DNA of 64,000 bases, from NCBI GenBank assembly GCA_963791325.1, contig CAWBRU010000008.1:1-64000 (forward strand). Direction: 5' to 3'. This document shows, one piece after another, positions 36,976 through 47,106 of this stretch (position 1 is its first letter; each line of letters opens with the position of its first letter). Source of the DNA: JBEVJK01 sp963791325. GTDB taxonomy: Bacteria > Pseudomonadota > Alphaproteobacteria > Rhizobiales > Rhizobiaceae. The position numbers were made by a program, and so were the translations under genes. Below the pieces are notes generated by a model, which was not told the origin of the DNA, searched no databases, and saw only the letters and a program-made list of their open reading frames with translations.

Positions 36976-38597
36976 TCACGCGGGCCGAAAAGGTCCTGTC
37001 GTGCCTCGGTTCATGACGAGCACCTTGTCGACCTTCTCCATGACGTTGGGCCGGTGAGCGATCAGGATGACGGTCGTACCCTGTGCCTTGGCGGCGTTGA
37101 TCGCGGCCATCAGTGCGTCCTCACCCTCACGGTCGAGGTTTGAGTTGGGCTCGTCCAAGATAAGCAGTGCCGGGTCGCCGTAGAGGGCGCGGGCCAGACC
37201 GATCCGCTGGCGCTGTCCACCGGACAAGGTTGCACCGGCTTCACCGATGTTGGTGGTGTAGCCCTGCGGCAATCCCTTGATCAGTTCGTGGACGCCGGCG
37301 AGTTCAGCAGCCTTGACGACCTGCTTGAAGACCTGTCGGGTCCAGCTTTCTGAAAGCGGCAGATGTTCTCCGCGACGGTCCCGGCGAAGAGCTCAATGTC
37401 CTGCGGCAGGTAGCCGATGTGCCGGCCCCGGTCTTCCGCGGCCCACTCCGCCACGCTCATGCCGTCGAACAGAGCGCGACCACCTGACGGTTGCCAAGCG
37501 CCGGCGAGAACGCGCGCCAGGCTGGTCTTGCCGGCCCCGCTCGGGCCGATCAGCGCCATCACCTCGCCTGGGCGCAGTTGGAAGCTGATGCCCTTCAGCA
37601 GGTACTCACCATTGCGCTTGGCGAGTGTGATGTTCTCGGCTTCAAAGCGTCCAGTCGGGCGGGGTAACGGCAGAACCTGTTGGGCTTCGGGCCGGTGCGC
37701 CGGCGAGGGCTGCCAGTCGCTTGTAGGCAGCTCTCGCGCCGATCGTCGCCTTCCATGTGCCGATCGCCTGTTCGACCGGAGCCAGCGCGCGCCCCATCAG
37801 GATTGACGCGGCGATCATGATGCCGGGCGAAGCCTCGTTCTTCAGCACCAGATAAGCGCCGGTGCCGAGGACGACCATCTGAAGGGCCGAGCGGAAGGTC
37901 TTGGCGAGGGTCGAGATGACACTGGCCCGGTTGGCCGCGGCGGATTGGTGCGCGCTCGCCTCGTTCTGTTGTTCCCGCCAGCCGTCCAGGATCGCGTGCA
38001 GCATGCCCATGCTCTGCACCACCTCGGCATTGCGCACTGCGGCTTCGGCCTGGCCGTGGGCACGGGCTTGTGCGCCGGCTTGCCGCCGCCAGTGGCTTGC
38101 GGGTGACGTATTCGTTCAGCAATGCCAGTGCGAACAGGACGGCCCCGCCGATCACGGCCACCCAGCCGAGCAACGGGTGCATGACGAAGATGGCGACGAA
38201 GAACAACGGTGCCCACGGCGCGTCGAGGATCGGGTAGATGCTCGGGCTAGTGAAGAAGTTCTTCACTTGGTCAAGGTCACGTAGCGCGCGGGCGCTGCCT
38301 TGACCGGGTGCTGCAGCTGAGGTCTCGACCGATGCCCGCAGGAGAACCGGCGCGAGGCGCGCGTTCATCCATGCCCCGACGTTGGCGAGCAACTTAGCCC
38401 GTACCACTTCCAGCCCGGCCGACGTCAGCAACGCGCCCGCCGCCATCAGCGACAGCATCACCAATGTCTCAACGCTGTGACTCGCCAGCACTCGGTGATA
38501 GACTTGAAGCATGTAGAACGAGCCGGTCAGCATAAGCACATTGATGCCGGCACTGAAGCCCGACCAGCGGCCGGATCGCTCGTTTGGCTTCTTTCAT
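36976..38597 (-). pseudogene. PrtD-type secretion ABC transporter, five frameshifts
   Basis: Pieces in order: MKEAKRAIRPLVG joining FSAGINVLMLTGSFYMLQVYHRVL (membrane domain start), the remaining transmembrane helices to about 37700, a nucleotide-binding domain with Walker A GPSGAGKTS, Q-loop YLPQDIELF, signature LSGGQRQRIGLARAL and Walker B LLILDEP. Breaks are near 38557, 38085, 37675, 37350 and 37000. The early ones fit single extra bases; the one at 37350 fits a lost base. In the last restored frame no stop separates it from the HlyD start at 36884. ATP-driven export of the VCBS proteins is the inferred role. Confidence 0.8.
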
Positions 38598-39402
38598 CAC
38601 TGCCTGGAAGGCAGGCACTGAGTGGCTACTTGTTCGCATTTGGTAATTCCGACCTAGTACCTATTTCTGTTTGCACGACGCCTGTCTTATTCGGCACGTC
38701 AACGAGCACCGCCCCTGCACACCGCTGAAACCGAGCTGGTCTCGTTCGGCAGGACAGGGTGGAGCAGCAGTCGCGCCAGCGATGACCTCTCGGGTCCACG
38801 CCAAAAGTCGCCGCCGACCTATTCAGGGCCGAAGACTGCTATGCTTCGAATGTTTGGAAATCGGCTCCCCCCGAAGGTTGCCGACCTGACTGGGGGGTAT
38901 ATCGCAGCGATCTCGCAATATTACAAGATCGTAACACTCACCTGGATGAGGTTTGGCCGCACAGCGCAAACAATTGGCAGCGACGCTCAACTGAGCTGCG
39001 CTTTGCCTAGTGGTTTCTTAGCCGATCATACCGCGTAAGTAGTTGCCGACATCATCCCGAGCGGTATGCTTAAGTGGTAGTATCCAGCCGGGCAAAGTTC
39101 GCGAAAGAAGCAACGACCAGCAGCTCGTCATCAAGCCGAGGGCAAGTTGGCCGCGTGGGGTGGATCGCATCCATCTCCCATGCAATTTGCAGATGCTGAT
39201 TGAGTCAGCCGCCGTTCCAGGACCCAAACTACAGGGTTGGCAGCTTTTCGCTAGGAATTGGCATCACGAGACAAATCAAGAGATTTCTGGCTCGCTATCT
39301 GAGTGCTCGGGCAGGTACCCGCGCGGGTTCAGTCCTTAGCCGCGGCGAACACTTACGCGCAACGAGGAACGTTGTAACTCCCAAAGTGAAAGGGCGAGCT
39401 CA
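38598..39402. other. intergenic, nothing recognised
   Basis: Upstream of the secretion operon, so its promoter should lie at the left edge. No supported gene on either strand. Confidence 0.4.
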
Positions 39403-39588
39403 ATGATCAACATTGTTTTCATTTTGATCGTGATCTGGACAGCTGCATCTTTGCTGTTTGCTTTGTGGTGGGCGATGACGGCGAGCGAGCTCAAGAGGCG
39501 CAAGAGGTGCGACCGAAATCACATGCTCGTCCCAAGCCAGAGCAACCAACCGATTGAGATGAATAGCCCAGCCCGGCAGGCCGCATAG
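39403..39588 (+). CDS. small membrane protein
   Basis: 61 residues: MINIVFILIVIWTAASLLFA is a clear transmembrane helix, followed by WWAMTASELKRRKRCDRN and a polar tail. AAAGGGCGAGCTCA precedes the ATG. No family recognised. Similar in layout to the small protein at 30430-30561. Confidence 0.45.
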   Translation: MINIVFILIVIWTAASLLFALWWAMTASELKRRKRCDRNHMLVPSQSNQPIEMNSPARQAA

Positions 39589-40149
39589 TCGTCGGCAAGT
39601 ACGGCAGTTGCGACCGGGTATTTTGGAGCAGTTGCCAGTCAGTTGCGGTAGCTTGCGAGCTGGAATCAAGACGAATGCGAGCCGGATGTCTGCGCATTCA
39701 AGAGAATGCCGTCCGATGTGCCGGACTGACCCCAAGCCTTGATGGAAAAGGCTAGAAGAGGCTTGGCCCGCACTTCATTGTGGAACGAAGTCTAAGCCCA
39801 ATCGCGAACGCTTTTACCAATTGTGAGTAGGCCGTTTTTGCGACGGCGCCATTTCGGCTAGTGCGGGCGCCGCTGCTGCTAGTGCCACGGCCCAGCCTTG
39901 CAGGCTGCTAGTCTGGGCTGGGGTGCGGCGTACATGCACGAGCGAGGACGTTTGCTGGTGCTGAAATACCGCCAAGCTCGCCACAACCAACCATCCAAGT
40001 TGCGCTTTGCGAGGCTCTTTGAGCGTGATCTGAGGTGACGGAGATCAGCCAATCCGACACCCGAAACGCACCTCGGCACAAGAAAATGGCGACTGTGGAC
40101 AAACATCACATCGGGTTGGCCGCTAGCCAGTGTCCGTCGTCAGGGAATT
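39589..40149. other. intergenic up to the IS3 element
   Basis: No supported gene on either strand. Confidence 0.4.
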
Positions 40150-40204
40150 TGAGACAACTGGCGGCCTGATTTAGTGGAGGCTCTGGCCCATCTCGGTTGT
40201 CAAT

Positions 40205-41185
40205 TTAGGCGACGGCGTTGCGGTGAAGCAAGCGCCGCTGGTTGATGGTTTGTCGCTTGATCCTTTCTCGTTGCAGCAGGATGGTGTGGCCGCGCCCGAA
40301 GTAGACGTCGACCGGGGTGAGGTTGTCGAGGCTCTCGTGGTATCGGCGGTTGTTGTAGTGCTCGACGAAGGTGGCGATTTGGGCTTCGAGGTCGCCGGGC
40401 AGGAAGTAGTTCTCCAGCAGGATGCGGTTCTTCAGTGTCTGGTGCCAACGCTCGATCTTGCCCTGGGTCTGAGGGTGGCTTGGTGCGCCATGGACGTGAT
40501 CGATTGCCCTGTCCGAGAGCCATTCGGCCAGGTCGGCCGCGACGTAGCATGGTCCGTTGTCGGAGAGCAGCCGCGGCCGCTGCATGACCCTGGCGTTGTC
40601 GCAGCCTGATGCGACAAGCGCCAGGTTGAGCGTGTCGGTGACGTCCTGTGCCCTCATGGTCGTGCACAGCTTCCAGGCGACGATGTAGCGCGAGAAGTCG
40701 TCGAGGATGGTCGACAGATAGAACCAGCCCCAGCCGATCACCTTGAGATAAGTGAAGTCGGTCTGCCAGAGCTGATCGGGAGCCGTGGTCTTGTCCTTGA
40801 ACGCATCGGCGGCCTTGATGACGATGAAGGCCGGGCTGGTGATCAGGTCGTGGGCCTTGAGCAGGCGATAGACCGAAGCCTCGGAGACAAAATAACTTTC
40901 GGCGTCGGTGAAGGAGACTGCCAGCTCGCGCGGCGACAGCTCCGGCCTGTCCAGGGCAAGCTCAATGATCTTGTCTCGCACCTCATCAGGAATGCGGTTC
41001 CAGACCCGTTTCGGCCGTGGCCGGCCATCCTCGAGCGCTTCGACGCCGCTGGTCAGGAAACGATCATACCATCGGTGGAAGGTGGCGCGGGGAATGCCAA
41101 GCTTCTCCAGCGTGCGGCGCACCGGCAGGCGCGACTGCTCGACGAGCCGGATGATCTCCAGCTTCTCGCAGGCAGGGTATCTCAT
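40205..41185 (-). CDS. IS3-family transposase OrfB (DDE integrase)
   Basis: 326 residues. An N-terminal helix-turn-helix (RTLEKLGIPRATFHRWYDRF) precedes an rve/DDE core: Asp in QLWQTDFTYLKV, Asp in PRLLSDNGPCYV, Glu in GKIERWHQTLKN. The NPVDVYFGRG-like tail is normal. ATG overlaps the OrfA stop as ATGA. It is also reachable by a -1 shift at an A7 run in orfA, giving the fused transposase typical of IS3. Intact, so potentially mobile. Confidence 0.9.
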   Translation of the reverse strand: MRYPACEKLEIIRLVEQSRLPVRRTLEKLGIPRATFHRWYDRFLTSGVEALEDGRPRPKRVWNRIPDEVRDKIIELALDRPELSPRELAVSFTDAESYFVSEASVYRLLKAHDLITSPAFIVIKAADAFKDKTTAPDQLWQTDFTYLKVIGWGWFYLSTILDDFSRYIVAWKLCTTMRAQDVTDTLNLALVASGCDNARVMQRPRLLSDNGPCYVAADLAEWLSDRAIDHVHGAPSHPQTQGKIERWHQTLKNRILLENYFLPGDLEAQIATFVEHYNNRRYHESLDNLTPVDVYFGRGHTILLQRERIKRQTINQRRLLHRNAVA

Positions 41186-41556
41186 TCGTCGCCGCCCCCA
41201 TCCGCGATCATGCTTTTTTTGAGCAGACGCAATTCCAGCGCCTGTTCGGCGACGACCTCCTTCAGATCGCGGGTCTCGCGGCGCAGCTGCTTAACGTCAT
41301 CGCTGGTGGCAGCCCGCGCTGTATCACCAGCCAGCCGCTTCTTGCCGGCTTCGAGGAATTCCTTCGACCAGTTGTAGTAAAGGCTCTCGGCGATCCCTTC
41401 ACGTCGGCACAGCGAGGCGATCAACTCCTCGCCGCGCAGACCTTCCAGCACGATGCGGATCTTCTCCTCCGCCCCATACTGCTTGCGCGTCGCGCGCCGG
41501 ATGTCCTTGATAACGGCCTCTGCCGACGCTTTCTGTGTCCCGGATTTCTGGCTCAT
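41182..41556 (-). CDS. IS3-family OrfA
   Basis: 124 residues: YGAEEKIRIVLEGLRGEELIASLCRREGIAESLYYNWSKEF is the InsE-type helix-turn-helix; a leucine-zipper-like coil (LRRETRDLKEVVAEQALELRLL) follows. The minus strand has seven A's at 41214-41220 (codons CTC AAA AAA AGC). A -1 slip there continues directly into the OrfB frame. Confidence 0.85.
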   Translation of the reverse strand: MSQKSGTQKASAEAVIKDIRRATRKQYGAEEKIRIVLEGLRGEELIASLCRREGIAESLYYNWSKEFLEAGKKRLAGDTARAATSDDVKQLRRETRDLKEVVAEQALELRLLKKSMIADGGGDE

Positions 41557-41625
41557 CTTCGCTCCTTTTGAAAGGCTACGATGAGCCAGAAATCCTCCGC
41601 TCTCAGTTAAGCCGATTTTGTCTCA

Positions 41626-42422
41626 TTGGTGCTGACGCCGGACAGAGAACCAGAGGCAGCCTCGGTACGCCGGCGGCCCCGGCGCTAGGATCGGGCTTTT
41701 CGGGCCGCCGGCGCGCAGTTCGGTAAACCTGCGACGGGATCGCCGAACTGAGGAGCCTCGTAGCCCATCAGCGGCGCCGGCGGGATTCACCCTTTGTTTA
41801 AGGCGGTTATGTGGATCAAGCTGTGCGATTGATCCTTGGAACCGGCTTCCGGCCGATGGTGTTCCAATCGATCGCGGGCCCTCAAGGCAGCACAGGTGCC
41901 GGGCGAGGAGCAGCGGCGGCGGCTCGTCCCCCAGAACGAAGTGGCGTGCGGTGCATGCGCGGCGGGCGCCTACGTGCGTGCGGGAGCAGGCGCGCTCGGG
42001 CGCGCTCACGGGCTCCGCCCAAGGGGTCGTCGAAACAATCGGTCCAAGGCGACATCGAACAAATCCTGCGTCATTGAAAACACGTAGGACGGGCTCCTTT
42101 GGCGTGGTGGGCCTGCGGGCACCCGCCCCTCGGCCCCGAGGCAGTGCAACCTCCAGGGCACTGGCGCAACGGAGATTCAGTCGCAGGGTTCCGGATACCC
42201 GAGTAACGAAAACCCTCGCCCAATCAAAAAAAGTCATGAAAGACGGCCATCGCTCCATTGCTTCGGGCAGAACAAGGAGGTCTTTCCACAGTTCAGGAGG
42301 AATGAGGCCAGAGGATCAACAACCCCTGTCTTTATACATATGCCGCCTGCTCGCGGCGAGGAACCCTTTCAAACCGGCGCCGTTTGAAAGCGTCGGGACG
42401 CATTTGGAACAGGAATGCTCAC
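41626..42422. other. GC-rich intergenic region
   Basis: Long frames on both strands have shadow-like Arg/Ala/Pro composition and no family resemblance. Holds the upstream region of the DUF1236 gene. Confidence 0.4.
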
Positions 42423-42737
42423 ATGAAAAACCACCTTTTACCGGCCTTTGCCGGACTGGCGCTCCTCGGCGGCACGGCCCTAGCTGCCGCCCAGGACACC
42501 ATCGTGTTGACGCCCGAAGACTCCACCGTGGTGCATGAGTATGTGACGACGCAGAAGACAACTGCCATCGAGGCGCCGTCAGGGTTTGCCGCGAGCGTCG
42601 GCGGGACCGTGCCGGACACAATCGAGCTGCATACGATCGAGTCACCGAAGATCAAGCATAAGTATCGGTACGCGGTCGTGGGCAAGCAGACGGTCGTGGT
42701 CGAACCGCAAACGCGCAAGATCATAGAAGTCTACTAA
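42423..42737 (+). CDS. DUF1236 periplasmic protein
   Basis: 104 residues. A signal peptide (MKNHLLPAFAGLALLGGTALAAAQ) precedes the mature part. That part ends in the DUF1236 signature KIKHKYRYAVVGKQTVVVEPQTRKIIEVY, a short beta domain common in rhizobia. Role unknown; periplasmic location follows from the signal. ATG 42423 is chosen because the signal peptide begins there. A strong hairpin follows 24 bases after the stop. Confidence 0.8.
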   Translation: MKNHLLPAFAGLALLGGTALAAAQDTIVLTPEDSTVVHEYVTTQKTTAIEAPSGFAASVGGTVPDTIELHTIESPKIKHKYRYAVVGKQTVVVEPQTRKIIEVY

Positions 42738-42760
42738 TCAAATCATCGCACTGCCGAAGG

Positions 42761-42787
42761 GCGGGCCGAGGTGAGCTCGGCCCGCTT
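42761..42787 (+). terminator. hairpin terminator after DUF1236 gene
   Basis: GCGGGCCGAG (42761-42770), loop GTGAG, then CTCGGCCCGC (42776-42785): a perfect 10-bp GC-rich stem followed by TT. The T-run is short, so termination may be partial. Confidence 0.7.
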
Positions 42788-43002
42788 GAGAATACCGGGT
42801 GCGTTCATCCAACCCGCCTGAAGCGCAACAACGCTGATCTCTCGTCCAGCTGCTGGGCGACATAGCTTCGCGCATCGATCCAGACCGCCAGGATGCCGGC
42901 GATGACGACGACCACCTGAAGACAGTCCAGCCAAACCCCTTCCACAATGAAGCGGCCCTGTCCCCGAGTCTGTGCTATGTCGGATAGCGAAGGAGGGGCA
43001 AG

Positions 43003-44771
43003 GTGAGCGAGACCCGCAAGCTTGCGGCGATCCTGGCCGCCGATGTCGTCGGATACAGCCGGCTGGCTGGGTCGGACGAAGATCGGACGCTCGCGCGACT
43101 CCGGGCGCTCCGCAGCGACCTCATCGATCCTACCATCGCGGTGCACACCGGACGCGTGGTGAAACGCACTGGCGACGGAACCCTCGTCGAGTTTCGCAGC
43201 GTTGTCGATGCCGTGCGCTGCGCCATCGAGGTGCAGAACGGCATGGTCGAGCGCAATGCCGGCGTGCCGCCTGAGCGCCGCATCGAGTTCCGCATCGGCA
43301 TCCATCTCGGCGACGTCGTCGAGGAGAGCGACGGCGACCTGATGGGCGACGGTGTCAACATCGCTGCCCGCCTGGAAGGTATCGCCGAACCAAATGGGAT
43401 TTGCCTGTCAGGTGCGGCATATGAACAGGTGCGCGACAAGCTGAAGGAAGAATTCGAGGATCTCGGCGACAAGGAACTCAAAAACATTGCACGGCCGGTG
43501 CGAGCCTATCGCGTGGCCTTGAACCGGGACACGCCGAGAGAGCCGATTGTGCCCGACGCTGTCAGGTGGAAAACTAGCGCTGCCCGACAAGCCATCGATC
43601 GCCGTGCTTGCCGTTCCAGAACATGAGCGGCGACCCGGAACAGGAATATTTCGGCGACGGTATCGCCGAGGACATCATCACCGCCTTGTCAAAGCTCCGC
43701 GGCTTCTTCGTCATCGCGCGCAATTCGACTTTCGCGTACAAGGGCAAGGCGCCAGATATCCGCCAGGTCGCGCGCGAGCTCGGTGTTCGCTACGTACTCG
43801 AAGGCAGCGTCCGCAAGGCAGGTGAGCGGTTGCGGGTAACCGGGCAGCTTATCGACGCGGCTAGCGGCAATCACATCTGGGCAGAGCGCTACGACCGCCC
43901 CACCTCCGATATTTTCGCGGTGCAGGACGAGATCACGGCTAGCGTTGTCGCGGCAATCGAACCGCAGCTCTACGCTGCCGAGAATCTTCGTCTGCAGAGC
44001 AAGCCACCGGAAAGCCTCGATGCCTGGGGCTGCGTCGTGAGGGCCATGCCCTTTATCTGGACCTGGGTTTCCCAAAACGACGACACCGGCATCAACCTCC
44101 TGAAACGGGCCATTGAACTCGATCCCGGCTACGCGCGGGCGCACTGCCTGCTGGCCTGGATCTTCGCCTCGCGGGTGCCGCTCGGCACCATGGACTACGA
44201 GCGCGGCATTTCCGATGGTCTGACTCTCGCCCAACGAGCGATCGACCTCGATCCGGAAGACCCATGGGCTCACCTGGCCGCCGGCTATGTCTTCACGTTC
44301 TCGCGACGCACCGGACCGGCGGTTGAAGAGCTGAACGAAGCGCTGCAGCGCAACCCGAGTTTCGCCCTTGCGCGGGTCATTCTGGCCCTCGCGTACGGGT
44401 ACGCCGGGCTTGCGGAGGAGGGCTATCGCCAGCTGGAGATCGCCACGCGATTGAGCCCGCGCGACTACACTCAGGCCGCGAACTTTTCGATCGAGGGACT
44501 GTGCCATCTGGTCGCCCACCGCTATGACGAAGCAGTTACCGCCGAGCGGCGCGCTGTCCAGCTCCGGCCCGACTTCGGCACTGCCTGGCGCACGCTCGCC
44601 GCAGCCGCGGGCCTCGCGGGCGACCTGGAGCTCGCGCGACAGGGCCTCGCCGAATGCAGACGTCTGCAGCCGAACGTCAGCATCGCCTGGGTCGAGAAAT
44701 ACTATCCACTGATCCGTACTGAGGACCGCTCTAGGTATATCGATGGCCTACGTCGTGCGGGCCTCGAATAG
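43003..44771 (+). pseudogene. class III cyclase - TolB-like - TPR protein, two frameshifts
   Basis: About 588 residues restored. GTG 43003 has GGAGGGG upstream. The cyclase domain is about 1-175 (LAADVVGYSRLAGSDEDRTL, GDGTLVEF, RIGIHLGDVVEE, MGDGVNIAARLEG). Then come the TolB-like start LALPDKPSIAVLPFQNMSGDPEQEYFGDGIAEDI and TPR repeats to the end. Two single extra bases break the linker: a G near 43562 (GCTGTCAGG for GCTTCAGG) and a T near 43604 (CTTGCC for CTGCC). Removing both gives the canonical family sequence. As given, the cyclase domain alone (to 43626) could still be made. Confidence 0.85.
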
Positions 44772-45240
44772 TTCAGGCTAGATAGGTGCCGGTCCTGCCG
44801 CCGATCCGGTTGTTGCTGAGGTTGGCGACGATGTAGCCCCGCTGGCTGTGCTGCTGCCATCGGCCGCGATCTACGTCGCCGGCCTTACCCATGACGTCGG
44901 AGAGGCATGGGTTGCTGCCGCCACGGGACCCTCGGCGTGCAGGTGACCGGGACCCTGCAGGACTCGATCCCGACCGGTGGCCTGCGCGACACCGGTTGCC
45001 CTTGATGGGGGGAATTGCGAGACGATTTTTGCCATTCTATCCCCTCCCCTCGCCTCGCCTTGCCATGCCGAATACACGGCTCCGCCGGCTGTGACACCAG
45101 CTGGCTTCGACCTACGGCCGGAAGGCAGATGCCCTAAACCGCCGAATTCAGGGAGCGTGCGGTTCTGAAAATCCGGCTTCGGCAGTCAAGTCCGGCCCGG
45201 CAGCCAACCTCGCACCCAGGGCTTGCCAAATATATAGGAT
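44772..45240. other. intergenic, weak minus-strand frames only
   Basis: Minus-strand frames near 44790-45030 (for example MAKIVSQF... and MGKAGDVDRGRW...) are short and unrecognised. The region also holds the upstream sequence of the marR gene. Confidence 0.35.
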
Positions 45241-45258
45241 GTTATATAACTGGTTATA
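45241..45258. promoter_or_regulatory. palindromic operator upstream of marR
   Basis: GTTATATAAC (45241-45250) is a perfect palindrome and overlaps a second dyad, TATAAC-TG-GTTATA (45245-45258). It sits 23-40 bases before the MarR start codon in a local AT-rich patch, a usual place for autorepression by a MarR dimer. Confidence 0.6.
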
Positions 45259-45280
45259 GTTTACGCAATGGGGGTTGATC

Positions 45281-45787
45281 ATGGTCGAAGATGTCGTCCG
45301 CGCGCTGGGCTTTCTGTGCCTCGGGACCCGCTTCAAGCGGCTGGGAGAACGACTGCAAACCGAGACACAGCGACTGAGCGAAACGCTGGGCGGTGTGGTG
45401 CAAGTCGGCCAGTACCCGTTTCTGGCAGCCGTCGACCGGCTCGGTCCGCTCACCATCGGCGAGCTCACGGAAGCGATCGGCATCAGTCAGCCCGGCGTGA
45501 CCCGCAGTCTGGGGCAACTGGTCGAGCTCGGGCTGCTCGATGCCCGTCCGGCACCCGACGACCGACGGGTGAGAGTGGTGTCCCTAACCGCCGAAGGTCG
45601 AACTCTGGTCGACCTCGCCAAGGGCAACCAATGGCCGCGCATCGAGGCGGCGGTCGCAGATCTCTGTGCACCTCTATCGGGCCCGCTGCTGGCGCAATTG
45701 GCCGCCATCGAGGATGGTCTCGATCGCGAACCGCTGCGCTCCCGGGCCGGCCGGCTGAAGGGCGGGACTGATGAGCCACTTGCTTGA
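45281..45787 (+). CDS. MarR-family transcriptional regulator
   Basis: 168 residues. The winged helix lies at about 50-120: PFLAAVDRLGPLTIGELTEAIGISQPGVTRSLGQLVELGLLDARPAPDDRRVRVVSLTAEG, with the DxR wing motif (PDDRRVRVV). Flanking helices form the dimer interface. ATG 45281 follows GGGGGTTG. Coding overlaps the acetyltransferase gene by 17 bases, so the two form an operon likely controlled through the upstream palindromes. Confidence 0.85.
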   Translation: MVEDVVRALGFLCLGTRFKRLGERLQTETQRLSETLGGVVQVGQYPFLAAVDRLGPLTIGELTEAIGISQPGVTRSLGQLVELGLLDARPAPDDRRVRVVSLTAEGRTLVDLAKGNQWPRIEAAVADLCAPLSGPLLAQLAAIEDGLDREPLRSRAGRLKGGTDEPLA

Positions 45788-46448
45788 TCGTCCAGTCTGG
45801 AGCGCGCTGGCCTCCACGCATGCCGGCCTGGCGGTGGGCGATGGCGCCGCCCGCCGTTATCGGCCGGGCCTGGTACCCTTTGCGGCGGCGCGCGACGCCG
45901 ACCCGGATGCGGGCGCGGCGCTCGTGCGGCTGGTCGGACATCAAGACAGGGTCGTCCTGGTCGAGGCCGAACCTGTCGCCTTGCCGCCCGGCCTGGTGGC
46001 GACGTCGATCGCTCGTGCGGTCCAGATGCATTCGATGCTGTCGTTTCGTCCGGTCGCCGACCCCCGGCTGGTGCGGCTCGGCCCCGATGACACTCCCGAG
46101 ATGTTCGCGCTGGCGGAACTGACGCAACCCGGCCCGTTTACACCCGCGGCGTTGGCCTTGGGCAGCTTCATCGGACTTCGCGACGGCGATCGCCTTGCCG
46201 CCATGGCTGGCGAACGGATGGCGCAGACCGGATTTCGCGAGCTCAGCGGGGTGTGCGTGCATCCGGACTATCGCGGCAGGGGATATGCCAGGCTGCTTTC
46301 CCTTAAAGTGGCCGGGCAGATCTGCGACCGGGGCGAGCGGCCTTACCTGCATGCCTATGCCGTCAACGAGGCCGCGATCGGCCTATATCGGTCGATCGGG
46401 TTCGTGGTTCGGGCCGAGATGACGGTGACCGTGACCCGTCGCGGATGA
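45771..46448 (+). CDS. GNAT-family N-acetyltransferase
   Basis: 225 residues. The C-terminal half is a GNAT domain of the FR47 type: ELSGVCVHPDYRGRGYARLLSLKVA is the acetyl-CoA site (Q/RxxGxG/A variant RGRGYA). It continues to YAVNEAAIGLYRSIGFVVRAEM. The N-terminal half is degenerate. It would acetylate a small molecule or peptide; the substrate is unknown. Coupled to marR, suggesting a MarR-sensed compound as substrate. Confidence 0.85.
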   Translation: MSHLLDRPVWSALASTHAGLAVGDGAARRYRPGLVPFAAARDADPDAGAALVRLVGHQDRVVLVEAEPVALPPGLVATSIARAVQMHSMLSFRPVADPRLVRLGPDDTPEMFALAELTQPGPFTPAALALGSFIGLRDGDRLAAMAGERMAQTGFRELSGVCVHPDYRGRGYARLLSLKVAGQICDRGERPYLHAYAVNEAAIGLYRSIGFVVRAEMTVTVTRRG

Positions 46449-46656
46449 GGCAGCCCGTCTCAAGTTCTGGACTCGGGTGACGGATGCTGAAAACGCCTGT
46501 TCTGCCGATCTCTCGGATAGGGCCGGTGCTTTCCCAGGTAAGTGTCGTTTCCAGAACGGCCGTTCGGCTGCAACCTGTCTCGTCCTTTGCCGCAACCATC
46601 TCATGCATGACCAGCATGATCAAACGCCAGAGCTATTCGGATCGCTTCGCGAAGCC
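46449..46656. other. intergenic before phage remnant
   Basis: No recognised feature. Confidence 0.4.
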
Positions 46657-47015
46657 CAGTCCTTCGGTCCGTTCATCCTCGACGATCTGCGCATCAGCTC
46701 GCCCCCGCGCACCCTGGAAGTGACGGGCCGCGCCGCCGACATGCCGAACAGCTTTCGCACACCGCGGACGGAGAGCTATCACCAGACGACACTCGGCGCG
46801 TTGGCGGCGACGATCGCCGGCGGCAACGGCTATGCGGCCGCGGGTCGTCCGCCACGCCGATCAGCGCCACGAATCCGACGTGGCCTTCGCAACCCGGCTC
46901 GCCGCACGCCACGAGGCGGTCGCGCGGGCGGCCAGCAGCCGCTCGCCGTCGCCAGGGCGCGGTACCCGGCAAGTCCGTCGGCGGGCAGGAGCGGCCGCCG
47001 GTCACATTGGCCGAG
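46657..47015 (+). pseudogene. P2-type late-control protein D remnant
   Basis: Reads FGPFILDDLRISSPPRTLEVTGRAADMPNSFRTPRTESYHQTTLGALAATIAGGNGYAAA. After a one-base shift near 46843 it continues RHADQRHESDVAFATRLAARHEAV, then ERPPVTLAE. This matches the middle of phage gpD / late-control D proteins (tail-tip hub). Both ends are missing and the frame is broken. Relic of a contractile-tail prophage or tail-like particle. Confidence 0.6.
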
Positions 47016-47106
47016 ACCGGCTGCGTGGGCCGGCGGCCGGAAGTGCTGCCGACAGAGCGCGCCTGCAACCCAAACCGCCGACTGTCGTGTAATATCGGAG
47101 GCGCCG

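Larger units (their letters stand above)
40150..41625 (-). mobile_element. IS3-family insertion sequence
   Basis: Two overlapping transposase genes bounded by inverted ends: TGAGACAA begins at 40150 and TTGTCTCA ends at 41625. Internal similarity continues (GGAGG..CTGGC.CATC near both ends). About 1,476 bp, usual for IS3 elements. No matching target duplication could be identified at the flanks. Confidence 0.75.

Noticed and set aside
40140..41635. Target-site duplication of the IS3 element
   Set aside because: Bases directly outside the inverted ends do not match each other.
41626..42400. Coding region in the GC-rich stretch after the IS3 element
   Set aside because: Overlapping frames on both strands have Arg/Ala/Pro shadow composition and no ribosome sites.
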